The notes below the pieces were generated by a model. It searched no databases. It had not been told where the DNA came from and was given only the letters and a program-made list of their open reading frames with translations. A DNA stretch of 64,000 bases from Methylocystaceae bacterium (GTDB lineage: Bacteria > Pseudomonadota > Alphaproteobacteria > Rhodospirillales > Terasakiellaceae), in assembly GCA_013373205.1 (NCBI GenBank), contig JABXIG010000003.1, forward strand, positions 434,001-498,000. Direction: 5' to 3'. Every line of letters starts with the position of its first letter. The stretch's first letter is position 1. A program made the translations under genes and the position numbers. Of the stretch, positions 44,815 through 52,879 are shown piece after piece.

Positions 44815-44845
44815 GAAAAACCCCGTCAGAATAAACTGACGGGGC
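44815..44845 (-). terminator. Probable ancestral glnA terminator, left of the element
   Basis: CCCCGTCAG and CTGACGGGG pair around AATAAA; on the minus strand the hairpin ends in TTTTT. It lies about 70 bp beyond the glnA-like C-terminal remnant in the left attachment site. It was therefore presumably the terminator of glnA before the element inserted. Confidence 0.75.
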
Positions 44846-44883
44846 TTTCTTATTAGCTCGACCTTCTTGACTGCTACACGAGG

Positions 44884-44934
44884 CAGGAAGCCAAGGAGTT
44901 CTGCAGTATTCCTTAAGAGGAATAATACATTTTG
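44884..44934. mobile_element. Left attachment site (attL) of the element
   Basis: This 51-bp segment aligns without gaps to 52880-52930 with 38 identical positions. The last 12 bp, TAATACATTTTG (44923-44934), are identical. On the minus strand it encodes the same end as GlnA, K-M-Y-Y-S-S-stop, using different synonymous codons (TAT TAT TCC TCT TAA). This marks it as a displaced 3' end of glnA. Confidence 0.85.
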
Positions 44935-45012
44935 GAGGCGATGGAATTTTGGCCTCTAAACCACAGAACATAAGGCTTTTCTTTCCGTACACATGGATAA
45001 ACTTAATCAGGT

Positions 45013-45036
45013 GGTCCACCGGACTGGTCCACCATG
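45013..45036 (+). promoter_or_regulatory. Left integrase arm-type sites
   Basis: Two GGTCCAC words at 45013-45019 and 45026-45032 have a 13-bp period and the second continues CCATG. The same pair with the same period occurs inside the right end (52841-52864). The arrangement fits arm-type sites for a tyrosine integrase. Confidence 0.6.
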
Positions 45037-45048
45037 GGTGTGTTGACC

Positions 45049-46638
45049 ATGTATTTGAGAAAACGAGATGGTGTCTATCATTGGCGAAGGAAACTCCCAG
45101 CTTATGTAGCCCAAAGGCTGGGCAAAGTTGAACTTGTGCGCTCGCTGAGAACGAAAGACCGTGAAGTCGCAAAATCACGAGCAACAAGACTGGTAATCGC
45201 CTCTGAACGTGTTTACAAAGAGGCCATGAAAAACAACAAGATAACAACAGAACAGATAAATGAGCTTGCATGTCAGTGGCTGTCTGATGCGCTGATGGAA
45301 GACGAAGAGTTTCGCCTTACGCTGAAACCTTATGAGGCGGGATATAGCGAGGCAGGAGAGGGTGACGATGGTGTCCTAGGTGATATCAGTCAATTAGGGA
45401 CATACCTTGCTGAGGTAAAAGAGGCGCTTGCAAGAAATGACTTGAACTTCGTCACTCCTCTTGTACGAGAAGTTCTTTCATCAAACGATATCGACATCAC
45501 TGACACTTCTCCAGAGAAGAAGCTTTTTGAAAAGACTATGCTTCGCGCTTTGGCAGAATTCTATCGTATCGTAAAGGCAAGACGCTTAGGTGAATACAGT
45601 GTACAAGCGTATGACCCGCTGTTTGCTGCTGTTCATGGCATGGGCTCCGTTGTTAAAAAGGAAATAGACCCAGCGCAAAAAAGTATGCTGTTGTCAGAGG
45701 TTGCTGAGATATATGCAGAAGCCAAGATAAGGGATGGTAAGTGGGGAGACAAAACAAAACGTAACTCGGTACCTCGTATTCAGACTTTCATTGAGATTGT
45801 TGAGGACAGGCCAATTGAAACTGTAACCCGGAATATGGCCCGAGATTTTCGTGAGCACCTTATGGATGACTTGGAGTTAGCGAATAACACCGTTGGTCAG
45901 TGTTTCAAGGTTGTCTCTGCGATGTTCAACTGGGCAAAAGTGGAGGGAGTTTCTAAAATTGACAATCCTCTTAAGGGGCTTGCTCCAAAAGAAGAAAAGA
46001 ATACTCGCGTTGCATACATGCCTGAGGATTTAGAGGCTCTTTTCAATACGCCACTCTTCAATGGACACTGGAGACGGGATAGAAGGGAACGTGAAGGCAG
46101 AGTTTTAGTGAAGGACTTTAAGTACTGGTTCCCGATTGTTGCCCTTCATACAGGGATGCGCCTTGAAGAAATATCTCAGTTGCGTACTGAGGATATCTTT
46201 GAGCAAGATGGCCTTCTGGTGATCAACATCGTCAAAAGTAAAACAAGTGCTGGTGAACGTATCGTACCCATCCATCCGAGGCTTATTAAATTGGGATTCA
46301 TGGCGTATGTTAACGCTCAGAAGAACGGGCAGCTATGGCCTGAACTGAGGCAAAGCTCTGAGGGCTTTTACAGTGCCTTATTTGCCAAATGGTGGCCTTC
46401 TTATCGACGTTCACAGGGCTTGGATAAGGAGGGGTTAGTGTTCCACAGTTTTCGTCATACCTTTGTATCCGCTCTTCAGAAAGAACGAGTGCCTGTTGAT
46501 CGCATTAAGCTAATTGTTGGGCATGCTGACCAGTCGATAACTACAGGGACGTATGGCGGTAAGCTACTATCAGCCCAAGACTTGCTTGATGAGTTTAAAG
46601 ATATCGATTTTGGAGTGGATTTAAGTCATCTTTATTAG
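45049..46638 (+). CDS. Tyrosine recombinase/site-specific integrase
   Basis: This 529-residue integrase has an N-terminal arm-binding region (YLRKRDGVYHWRRKLPAYV), a SAM-like core-binding domain and a C-terminal catalytic domain. The active-site residues are visible: Arg in HTGMRLEEISQL, Lys in VKSKTSAGERIVPIHP, His-x-x-Arg in HSFRHTFVSAL, and His plus Tyr in VGHADQSITTGTYGG. The length is somewhat above the family average. The ATG at 45034 is an alternative start lying in the arm sites. It is placed at the left edge and is expected to act on the 12-bp core in glnA. Confidence 0.93.
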   Translation: MYLRKRDGVYHWRRKLPAYVAQRLGKVELVRSLRTKDREVAKSRATRLVIASERVYKEAMKNNKITTEQINELACQWLSDALMEDEEFRLTLKPYEAGYSEAGEGDDGVLGDISQLGTYLAEVKEALARNDLNFVTPLVREVLSSNDIDITDTSPEKKLFEKTMLRALAEFYRIVKARRLGEYSVQAYDPLFAAVHGMGSVVKKEIDPAQKSMLLSEVAEIYAEAKIRDGKWGDKTKRNSVPRIQTFIEIVEDRPIETVTRNMARDFREHLMDDLELANNTVGQCFKVVSAMFNWAKVEGVSKIDNPLKGLAPKEEKNTRVAYMPEDLEALFNTPLFNGHWRRDRREREGRVLVKDFKYWFPIVALHTGMRLEEISQLRTEDIFEQDGLLVINIVKSKTSAGERIVPIHPRLIKLGFMAYVNAQKNGQLWPELRQSSEGFYSALFAKWWPSYRRSQGLDKEGLVFHSFRHTFVSALQKERVPVDRIKLIVGHADQSITTGTYGGKLLSAQDLLDEFKDIDFGVDLSHLY

Positions 46639-48341
46639 ATTTCGTGCAATATCGCATTGGTATATTCGCTTATTATGCTATTAACCAATTCATATTCCTC
46701 TGGGGTCAATAGTCGTCTATTTTCTAATGTGATCGTACTACCAATGGTGTCAATTCCATGCATTGACCCTGTGCTTAAAATGAGCTGCGAGTTTTCGGGC
46801 TTTTTCTGAAGAATAAAATTCAGAATACGCCGAATGTTAATAGGGTCTGGGTCTTGTTGTAATGGCGTATCAATAACGATAGGGCAAGGGGAGCCATCTG
46901 TATATTTTGTCAATGTTTGTAAGAATGCAAAGTAATAAGAGAGCACAGTTCGGGATTGCTCATTACCTGTAACCTGAATTCTACAGTCAATTTTTTCGAC
47001 ATCTTGATGTTTTACGTTTTCTACCTCAAGAAGATTCAAGTACGAAACCATCTTTCGATAAAAAAAAGTTTCAATTTCTTCTTGTCGTTTCTTATCAGTA
47101 ATCTTGCGAAGCTCTCTATTTAGGCGATTTTGTTTTTCTAGAAGAGAGCCTAATTCTGACCTTGCTTCATTGATTTGACTTGAAAGTAATTTTTCTAGTT
47201 TTCTCTCTCCTTCTGCATCAATAATATCCTTTAATTTTAGTTTTCCTCGTTTCTCTTCAAGAATTTGCTCTAATTTTCGAACTCTAAAGTCATGAACATT
47301 CAGTTCTTTCTGAAGTTTTCTAATCTCCAATGCCTCTTTATCTATTTGATCATGGAGGTTGAAGATAAAAACTTTGCAACTCTCTCTGTCATCAATAAGT
47401 GAATATCTGTTTACAATAGAGTTTTCATGATCTGTTCCGCAGGTTGGACAGGTCACAATTTCCTCAGTTCTGTTGGAAATATAATTATAATCTTCATCAA
47501 TTTCTGAGAGGGCTGAGTTAGCCACTGAGAGTTGCTGTTCTAATCTGGCAATATTACTACTCTTCTCACTAAGCTTTACAGTGGTGTTTCTCCGGTCTTT
47601 TGCAATATAGTTTAGTTCCATAAGCATTTTGTTTATTGCAACTCGATATTCAGACGGGTTGAAATTAATTGGAATTTTCTTTTTATTTTCCAGCACCTTT
47701 TTAAAAGCTTTTTCTAGGGCTTTTAGCTCGCTGTTGATCTCTTTTTGATCTGCTTTGAGTGAGTCAATTTCTGCCTTTAATCCATAATATTCATTTGGGC
47801 GTATGCCACTGTGGTAATAAATGGTTTCTTTTTTCCATCTGCTGAATTGAGATAGATTGGAAAATGATTGCCATGGTTGAACCCAACCTTGGTCTTGGTC
47901 CATATAAAATGGCAAAAAGCAAAATGCTGGAGTGGGGGTTTGTGTTTCCCCCTGATGATTTGAGAGTTGTAAATGAAAATCAAGTAACTTAGCTATGAAA
48001 GGGCTAAGTTGTTTTGTTACATTCGAAGTGTTGAGAAGAGTGTTCCTACTTTCATCAAAAATGGCAAACCTATTACCAGTTCTGAAAAAAGTGACTATTT
48101 GACCTTGTACCTCAGCTTCCAGAAGTGTGGATACTTCAGCTTCTTGCCATACGGAGCTTTGTTTGGCGGGTTCAGCACCAAGTGTCCAATAGATAGATTT
48201 TAGTAAAGAGGATTTACCCGTCGTATTCCTCTTCTCTTCTCCTCCAATAATTGTCGTCACCTGAGGATGAAACGTTACTCTCTTTGCCGCTCTCTCCTTG
48301 TGAGAAATTATGGACAAGTTTTTTAAGAGAAAATTTCTCAT
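46635..48341 (-). CDS. SMC/Rad50-like ABC ATPase with zinc hook (candidate defence ATPase)
   Basis: This 568-residue ATPase has Walker A IIGGEEKRNTTGKSSLLKSI at residues 31-50, two long coiled coils (about 185-290 and 325-430) around a CPTC zinc hook at 298-301, and a C-terminal ATPase half with Walker B PIVIDTPLQQD. The layout is Rad50/SMC-like but far shorter than Rad50. It is encoded directly downstream of a DUF4297-type nuclease gene. Such pairs are known from Lamassu-type and ABC-3C anti-phage systems. A good AGGAAG ribosome site precedes the ATG. Which of the known families it belongs to cannot be settled here. Confidence 0.85.
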   Translation of the reverse strand: MRNFLLKNLSIISHKERAAKRVTFHPQVTTIIGGEEKRNTTGKSSLLKSIYWTLGAEPAKQSSVWQEAEVSTLLEAEVQGQIVTFFRTGNRFAIFDESRNTLLNTSNVTKQLSPFIAKLLDFHLQLSNHQGETQTPTPAFCFLPFYMDQDQGWVQPWQSFSNLSQFSRWKKETIYYHSGIRPNEYYGLKAEIDSLKADQKEINSELKALEKAFKKVLENKKKIPINFNPSEYRVAINKMLMELNYIAKDRRNTTVKLSEKSSNIARLEQQLSVANSALSEIDEDYNYISNRTEEIVTCPTCGTDHENSIVNRYSLIDDRESCKVFIFNLHDQIDKEALEIRKLQKELNVHDFRVRKLEQILEEKRGKLKLKDIIDAEGERKLEKLLSSQINEARSELGSLLEKQNRLNRELRKITDKKRQEEIETFFYRKMVSYLNLLEVENVKHQDVEKIDCRIQVTGNEQSRTVLSYYFAFLQTLTKYTDGSPCPIVIDTPLQQDPDPINIRRILNFILQKKPENSQLILSTGSMHGIDTIGSTITLENRRLLTPEEYELVNSIISEYTNAILHEI

Positions 48342-48392
48342 TTTGTTTCTTCCTGAGATTTCTTATTAACAGTTTAAATTTTTCATCTTTAT

Positions 48393-49472
48393 TCATAGGA
48401 ACACACTAAATTCATAGAGCACCAAGGCTTTAAAATAGTCCTCATCTTGGTATAGGCTCATTTCATCAGCCAGCTGAATAGCTCTTGGGAGTATTTTTTC
48501 TTGAACTTGCAATAGGTCGTATTCTTCACCTGAGAGCAATAGGGTATCTATTTCTTTTTGAATTTGATTTCTGATAGTCACTAGGGCGGCATTACCTATG
48601 TTCCATCTGTCAGCTTCGTATTCAAACCACTTTCTTTTTAGTTGAGCACGTTTGGTTGCAGAGAGTTGTCCCCTTAATTCTTGACTTACAGCGTCCCAAT
48701 TTGAGACTTTTTTCGCTTTATCCCTTACAGCTTCAAGCCATTTTTCAATTTGTTCTCGTGTCACAAATTTGCTTTGAAGCAATTGTTCGAAAGAACTTAC
48801 GTCCGCCAGTTTTTTGGAACGTTTTCTACATTGGTCAAGTAAGAGAAAATAGAAAGAGGAATGGTTTGTTTCTATGTCACCGCAGTATTCGTCGATGAAT
48901 GTTGCTATTTTTCCACGGATGTATTCATCTGCTCCATTTGGAGTGAACTTCGTTTGATGGAATTGAAATAATTCCGCTTCAGTTTCATTAGCGTCTGGAA
49001 ATTCTTCTTTTAACCGTGAAAGAAAGTTATCAAACTTATCTGCAGAAATTTCTCTTAAGGTACAAGGTAGTTCCTCTATTTTTGCAAAGTCAAAAAACTG
49101 ATTGCTCACAAAACCCAATTGATCTGTGTGCTCGGGAAACTTTCTCAGGTTAATTAGTAGTTTTCCTGCGTGAGAATTCTTTACCGTCTTGCTGCTCTTG
49201 GGCTGTCTTGTGATTTCATTGATAGACCAAGCTTTTGCTTTTGTAGTTGTTTTAACTTGGAAGAAGCGAACCTTTGTAGGTTCTGAAACATTGTCGATCA
49301 CGAAAATATCATCGTGAAACTCAAACGCTACGGCATAGTTCTCAGTCGAGCTGTGAAGGTCAATTAAATGGTCTATCCCCCAACAAGCCTGAAAATCAAG
49401 TCGTTCTGTACTTCTGCTACCTGCTATTTCTCTTTCAACATTGAATAGCAAATCACTCATAAGTTTTGACAT
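48393..49472 (-). CDS. DUF4297/Cap4-like nuclease domain protein (candidate defence effector)
   Basis: This 359-residue protein begins with a PD-(D/E)xK-type nuclease region like the dsDNA nuclease domain of Cap4/DUF4297: ERLDFQACWGIDHLIDL, then E51 and D54-D55 in AVAFEFHDDIFVID, then Q72-V-K74 in VRFFQVKTTT. The remaining 240 residues are helical and unassigned. No STING, SAVED or TIR domain is seen. It is the first gene of a two-gene minus-strand operon with the zinc-hook ATPase. In Lamassu-type systems a Cap4 nuclease is activated by an SMC ATPase on sensing foreign DNA; the same is inferred here. Confidence 0.78.
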   Translation of the reverse strand: MSKLMSDLLFNVEREIAGSRSTERLDFQACWGIDHLIDLHSSTENYAVAFEFHDDIFVIDNVSEPTKVRFFQVKTTTKAKAWSINEITRQPKSSKTVKNSHAGKLLINLRKFPEHTDQLGFVSNQFFDFAKIEELPCTLREISADKFDNFLSRLKEEFPDANETEAELFQFHQTKFTPNGADEYIRGKIATFIDEYCGDIETNHSSFYFLLLDQCRKRSKKLADVSSFEQLLQSKFVTREQIEKWLEAVRDKAKKVSNWDAVSQELRGQLSATKRAQLKRKWFEYEADRWNIGNAALVTIRNQIQKEIDTLLLSGEEYDLLQVQEKILPRAIQLADEMSLYQDEDYFKALVLYEFSVFL

Positions 49473-50044
49473 ATAAACCCCAGTTCATGCGACTATAAAT
49501 TCACGTAAAAAATGTATCGTGTCAAGGGTAAGATGGTATATGCGTGTACGGGAAAATAAGCTGCCTATTTGTATGTTTGGCAAAGTTGAATGTGCTAACT
49601 GAGATTCTGAAAATGAAAAATCACTGCACGAATGCTCAAATCAGTTTAAGTCTTTTTAACCCAATAATTGGAATGTATGCGTTTTAGTTTCACGTACAGT
49701 AATAGACCGATATTCAACCTGTATCGTTGGATGTATATGACTGATGTTTAAAGCACAGCATTAGATCAATAATATTTAAACTGAAATATGCGACACACAC
49801 ACAACCTTTCCTTCAAAGAAAAATAGGACAAAAATGTGAGAAGGTATTATTAATATGGTCTCTGGCTATTGTCCCCCCCATGGGCTACCCTTTTGTTTCT
49901 TTGTGATTTTTATTTAACCCCCATCATAAGAAAGAAATCTTCTGACCAGTACCCTACATTCCAACCCACACCATAGGAAGGAAGTCATCAACACTTGTCT
50001 CACATGACCTTGCCCGTGTGAGTCAGTTTTACTACGCCTAAAAT
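49473..50044. other. A+T-rich gap inside the element, no gene seen
   Basis: No ORF with a credible ribosome site was found. It must hold the promoter of the nuclease operon. Two related words occur near its end, CATCATAAGAAAGAAATC and CACCATAGGAAGGAAGTC (about 49923 and 49971), a diverged direct repeat of unknown use that may be a regulator or excision-factor site. Confidence 0.4.
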
Positions 50045-50113
50045 CGTCTCATAAAAAAGGTATTGACTTTTGAGACTCTGAATCTTATGGCTTTTAAAGA
50101 GTTATATGAGACG
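50045..50113. promoter_or_regulatory. Inverted repeat and promoter ahead of the serine recombinase
   Basis: CGTCTCATA (50045-50053) and TATGAGACG (50105-50113) are exact inverted copies. Between them lies a promoter-like pair TTGACT, 16 bp, TTATGG (50063-50090). Serine resolvases commonly bind such palindromes near their own start, so this is a candidate res site or operator. Confidence 0.5.
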
Positions 50114-50115
50114 GA

Positions 50116-50679
50116 ATGGATATGTTAATTGGATATGCAAGAACCAGCACTCTGGAACAAGAGGCTGGACTTGAAGCACAGCTTAGAGACCTCAATGAGA
50201 TCGGCTGTGATAAGGTTTTTCAAGAACAAGTTAGTTCAGTTGCACAGCGACCAGAGTTAAATCGTGCGCTGGAGTTCCTGCGCGAAGGTGATGTCTTGTA
50301 TGTCACTAAGCTGGACCGTCTAGCTCGTTCAATGAAACACCTAGGCGACATTGTGGACACGATCAAAGGTAAAGGTGCTTACCTCAAGGTCTTGGATAAT
50401 CTTGGACTAGATACGACCACAGCAACAGGAGAACTAGTCTTGAACGTTCTAGGTTCTGTGGCTCAGTTCGAAAGGTCCATGATGCTTGAACGACAGCGTG
50501 AAGGTATTGCTAAGGCGAAAGCACAAGGCAAATACACAGGTAGACAAAAAACGGCTCAGGCAAAATCTAAACAAGTCTTTGAGCTAAAGGCTCAAGGCAT
50601 TAAACCCAATGATATTGCCAAACAGTTGGGTATCTCAAGGGCAAGTGTCTATCGAATTATCAAAGCCGGAGATGAATAA
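50116..50679 (+). CDS. Serine recombinase (resolvase/invertase family)
   Basis: This 187-residue protein has the resolvase catalytic domain with the active Ser in LIGYARTSTLEQ, the VTKLDRLARSMKHLGDI motif and GSVAQFERSMMLERQREGI. A C-terminal helix-turn-helix (IAKQLGISRASVYRIIKAG) follows. Size and order match Tn3/Hin-type small serine recombinases. It may resolve dimers of a replicating form or invert a segment. Its stop overlaps the start of the next small ORF (TAATG). A second ATG two codons downstream is an alternative start. Confidence 0.92.
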   Translation: MDMLIGYARTSTLEQEAGLEAQLRDLNEIGCDKVFQEQVSSVAQRPELNRALEFLREGDVLYVTKLDRLARSMKHLGDIVDTIKGKGAYLKVLDNLGLDTTTATGELVLNVLGSVAQFERSMMLERQREGIAKAKAQGKYTGRQKTAQAKSKQVFELKAQGIKPNDIAKQLGISRASVYRIIKAGDE

Positions 50680-50783
50680 TGAGTAAGGAAACTATCACCA
50701 GTATTAAGGAAATCATTGCGCTAATCCTCATGATTGGAGGAATGGCGATATGGTTCCCTATTGCTGAGTTCATCTTCGGATAA
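50679..50783 (+). CDS. 34-residue single-pass membrane peptide
   Basis: This ORF starts in the TAATG overlap with the serine recombinase stop and encodes MSKETITSIKEIIALILMIG followed by GMAIWFPIAEFIFG. It has a charged N-terminus and one hydrophobic helix with a central GG. The translational overlap and the hairpin just after its stop (TCAGGG/CCCTGA, 50795-50812) suggest a real small gene. I recognise no family; holin-like and regulatory membrane peptides have this form. Confidence 0.55.
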   Translation: MSKETITSIKEIIALILMIGGMAIWFPIAEFIFG

Positions 50784-50852
50784 CACTAACCATCAGGGCA
50801 TGTGTCCCTGAATCTATGCATTGTCAAATCTAAGAATGTAAATATGTATGGT

Positions 50853-50881
50853 TTGACAGCTTTAATAAAGTGAATTTATAA
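50853..50881 (+). promoter_or_regulatory. Promoter-like pair directly before the polymerase gene
   Basis: TTGACA, 17 bp, TTATAA ends at the base before the first ATG (50882). If this is the real promoter, RNA would begin inside the ORF and translation would need to start at the in-frame ATG 50918 instead. Confidence 0.45.
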
Positions 50882-52147
50882 ATGACAGAAACAGTAAATA
50901 GCGATGTGAAAGTACGAATGTTCAGGCCAGAGCTTAGAGCAGCTTCGGATGAACTAAAGGCAGTCTGTAAGATTGCAGAACAAGAAATAACAACAAAAGA
51001 GAACAGGAAGAGAGCAAGGAGAGCTGATGACCAGAAGCTCTTTGAGCAACGGGTTGACGCAATTATTTGCAATGCTCTTCATGCTTACCTATCAACTGAA
51101 TATGACTACTGCGCTCCGCCACGTTCACGTTGGCATACAGTTGCAAGCCGCTACAAGTCAGACTTAATCACCAAGACTTTTCCTAAAGTGCTGGATGCTA
51201 TGGAAGAGGTCGGCTTCATTGTGCTGAAGCAGCCTGAAAACAAATACCATAGGCAACGCCTCTATCCGTCTGAGAAGCTAATTCAATTGACCGACGAGTT
51301 TGCCTTGAGCTTTTCCGATTTCACCATATGCAGTGATGAGCTAGAAACAGTAGTTCTGTTGACGAAAGACAAGACCAAGCAACAGGAAGATGGGGGAGCT
51401 ATTCCTAAGAAGTTCAAGGAATATGAAGACACACCTCAGACGACACGTATGCGTGATGAAATCACTATCATCAACAACCATCTCAAGTCTTTTGACCTGC
51501 ACCTTGAAGGTAATCCCGGATTTGACTTTTCGAATACGCACTTAGTTCGGAGGTTTAATGACTCATTCGACGGTACAGACTTCTCAGGTGGAGGGCGGCT
51601 CTTTGGTGGTCCTTGGCAAAACCTCAAGAAAGAGCTTAGACGAGATGCGCTTAGAATTAACGGTAGTCGAATAGCGGAAGTCGACTTTGACCAGATGATG
51701 CCTAGTTTGATGTACGCCCTTAACGGCATAGAGCCTCCTAAGGAAGATGCATATGACGTAGGTTATGACAGAAAACCAATAAAGGTACTGTTCAATGCTA
51801 TGACCTTTAGACGACGAATGAGGAATTTCCCGTATGGTCTTGAAGACGCTTTCGGGGAAGGTACTAAGATTGCTGATGTAAAGAAGGCAATTTTCAACAG
51901 ACACAAACCAATCAAGCCACTTTTCGACAAGCAGTTAGGACATAAACTTCAAAGAATGGAAAGTGATATTCTGGTCAGTGTTCTCTTGCTCCTTGCTGAC
52001 TTTAACTGTCCTTGTTTGCCATTGCATGATGCCATTCTTTGTCGTGATGAAGATAAAGACAAGGTTCTGTTTGCTATGGAACGAGAAGCTTTCTCTCTTA
52101 CTGGATACAACATAGGTGTATCTATTGACTATCAACAACACAGTTAA
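50882..52147 (+). CDS. DNA-polymerase-A-like palm protein of mobile elements
   Basis: This 421-residue protein has the ordered motifs of a family-A-type palm: GGRLFGGPWQNLKKELRRDAL, motif A AEVDFDQMMPSLMYAL with Asp268, a motif-B-like RKPIKVLFNAMTFR, and motif C CLPLHDAILCRDE with His382-Asp383. There is no 3'-5' or 5' nuclease domain. The N-terminal 230 residues are helical, with no zinc finger. Proteins with these motifs are widespread, mostly unnamed, on alphaproteobacterial mobile elements. It lies 72 bp before an RNase HI gene. Polymerase activity is inferred from motifs. An ATG at 50918 is the alternative start. Confidence 0.7.
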   Translation: MTETVNSDVKVRMFRPELRAASDELKAVCKIAEQEITTKENRKRARRADDQKLFEQRVDAIICNALHAYLSTEYDYCAPPRSRWHTVASRYKSDLITKTFPKVLDAMEEVGFIVLKQPENKYHRQRLYPSEKLIQLTDEFALSFSDFTICSDELETVVLLTKDKTKQQEDGGAIPKKFKEYEDTPQTTRMRDEITIINNHLKSFDLHLEGNPGFDFSNTHLVRRFNDSFDGTDFSGGGRLFGGPWQNLKKELRRDALRINGSRIAEVDFDQMMPSLMYALNGIEPPKEDAYDVGYDRKPIKVLFNAMTFRRRMRNFPYGLEDAFGEGTKIADVKKAIFNRHKPIKPLFDKQLGHKLQRMESDILVSVLLLLADFNCPCLPLHDAILCRDEDKDKVLFAMEREAFSLTGYNIGVSIDYQQHS

Positions 52148-52219
52148 ACACCTAGAGCTTAGCACTCTAGGCCCCGTAAGAAATCACACATCATTTCACA
52201 ACAACATGAAAGGAAAAAC

Positions 52220-52657
52220 ATGAAAACTGTAACCATCTACACAGACGGAGCTTGCTCAGGTAATCCCGGTCCCGGAGGCTATGGAGCTGTTCTGTCAAAG
52301 GGTAGTAACAATAAAGAAATCTCAGGGTTTGAACCTGAGACCACAAGCAACAGAATGGAACTGACAGCAGCCATCAAGGCCCTTGAGGTTCTCACAAAGT
52401 CCAGCCCTGTTACCATTTATACCGACAGCCAATATGTCCAGAAGGGCATCACCGAATGGATAGCTGGTTGGAAAAGGAAAGGCTGGAAGACCAGCGCAAA
52501 GAAACCCGTCAAGAATGCTGATCTCTGGCAACGGCTTGATGAACTGAATCAGAAGTTCACTATCACATGGGAATGGGTCAAAGGTCATTCCGGCATAGCA
52601 GGTAATGAACGGGCAGACACATTGGCTCAGGAAGCTATCATTAATGCCGCGAAGTAG
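52220..52657 (+). CDS. rnhA: Ribonuclease HI
   Basis: This 145-residue enzyme cleaves the RNA strand of RNA-DNA hybrids. All catalytic acids are present: Asp in [17 protein letters not shown], Glu in [15 protein letters not shown], Asp in [13 protein letters not shown] and Asp in [12 protein letters not shown], as in E. coli RNase HI. GGAAAAAC precedes the ATG. As a second copy on a mobile element next to a polymerase-like gene it may remove primers from element DNA. It is the last gene before the right attachment site. Confidence 0.93.
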   Translation: MKTVTIYTDGACSGNPGPGGYGAVLSKGSNNKEISGFEPETTSNRMELTAAIKALEVLTKSSPVTIYTDSQYVQKGITEWIAGWKRKGWKTSAKKPVKNADLWQRLDELNQKFTITWEWVKGHSGIAGNERADTLAQEAIINAAK

Positions 52658-52784
52658 GCTGTAGAGGGCTGTTTAAGACTCGTTGGGGTGTGCTTGGCTA
52701 GGTATGTAGCTGAGTATGTCTTAGTGAGTCTCTATGTGGACTCTAAAGCGTGATTTAATAGTAATGTAACCTTCTAGGTAAAGC

Positions 52785-52812
52785 AAAACCCCACCAGCGC
52801 AAACTGATGGGG
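52785..52812 (-). terminator. Element-borne terminator now serving glnA
   Basis: On the minus strand CCCCATCAG and CTGGTGGGG pair (one U-G) around a 6-nt loop and end in TTTT. It is related in sequence and place to the hairpin at 44815-44845. The element thus supplies glnA with a replacement terminator. Confidence 0.75.
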
Positions 52813-52840
52813 TCTTGGTGATCTTCTTCGTTCCTTGACT

Positions 52841-52864
52841 GGTCCACTGCATTGGTCCACCATG
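52841..52864 (+). promoter_or_regulatory. Right integrase arm-type sites
   Basis: Two GGTCCAC words (52841-52847 and 52854-52860), 13 bp apart, the second followed by CATG. They match the left pair at 45013-45036 in order, spacing and orientation. Confidence 0.6.
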
Positions 52865-52879
52865 TTGTTGAACCGTGTA

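Noticed and set aside
48214-48396. A 60-codon minus-strand frame between nuclease and ATPase genes taken as a third gene
   Set aside because: Two thirds of it overlap the ATPase coding region in another frame and the peptide is low-complexity and charged. I keep it only as a possible coupling device in the findings.
49541-49603. A 20-codon ORF in the element gap as an excisionase
   Set aside because: It is too short for a helix-turn-helix protein and has only a weak ribosome site.
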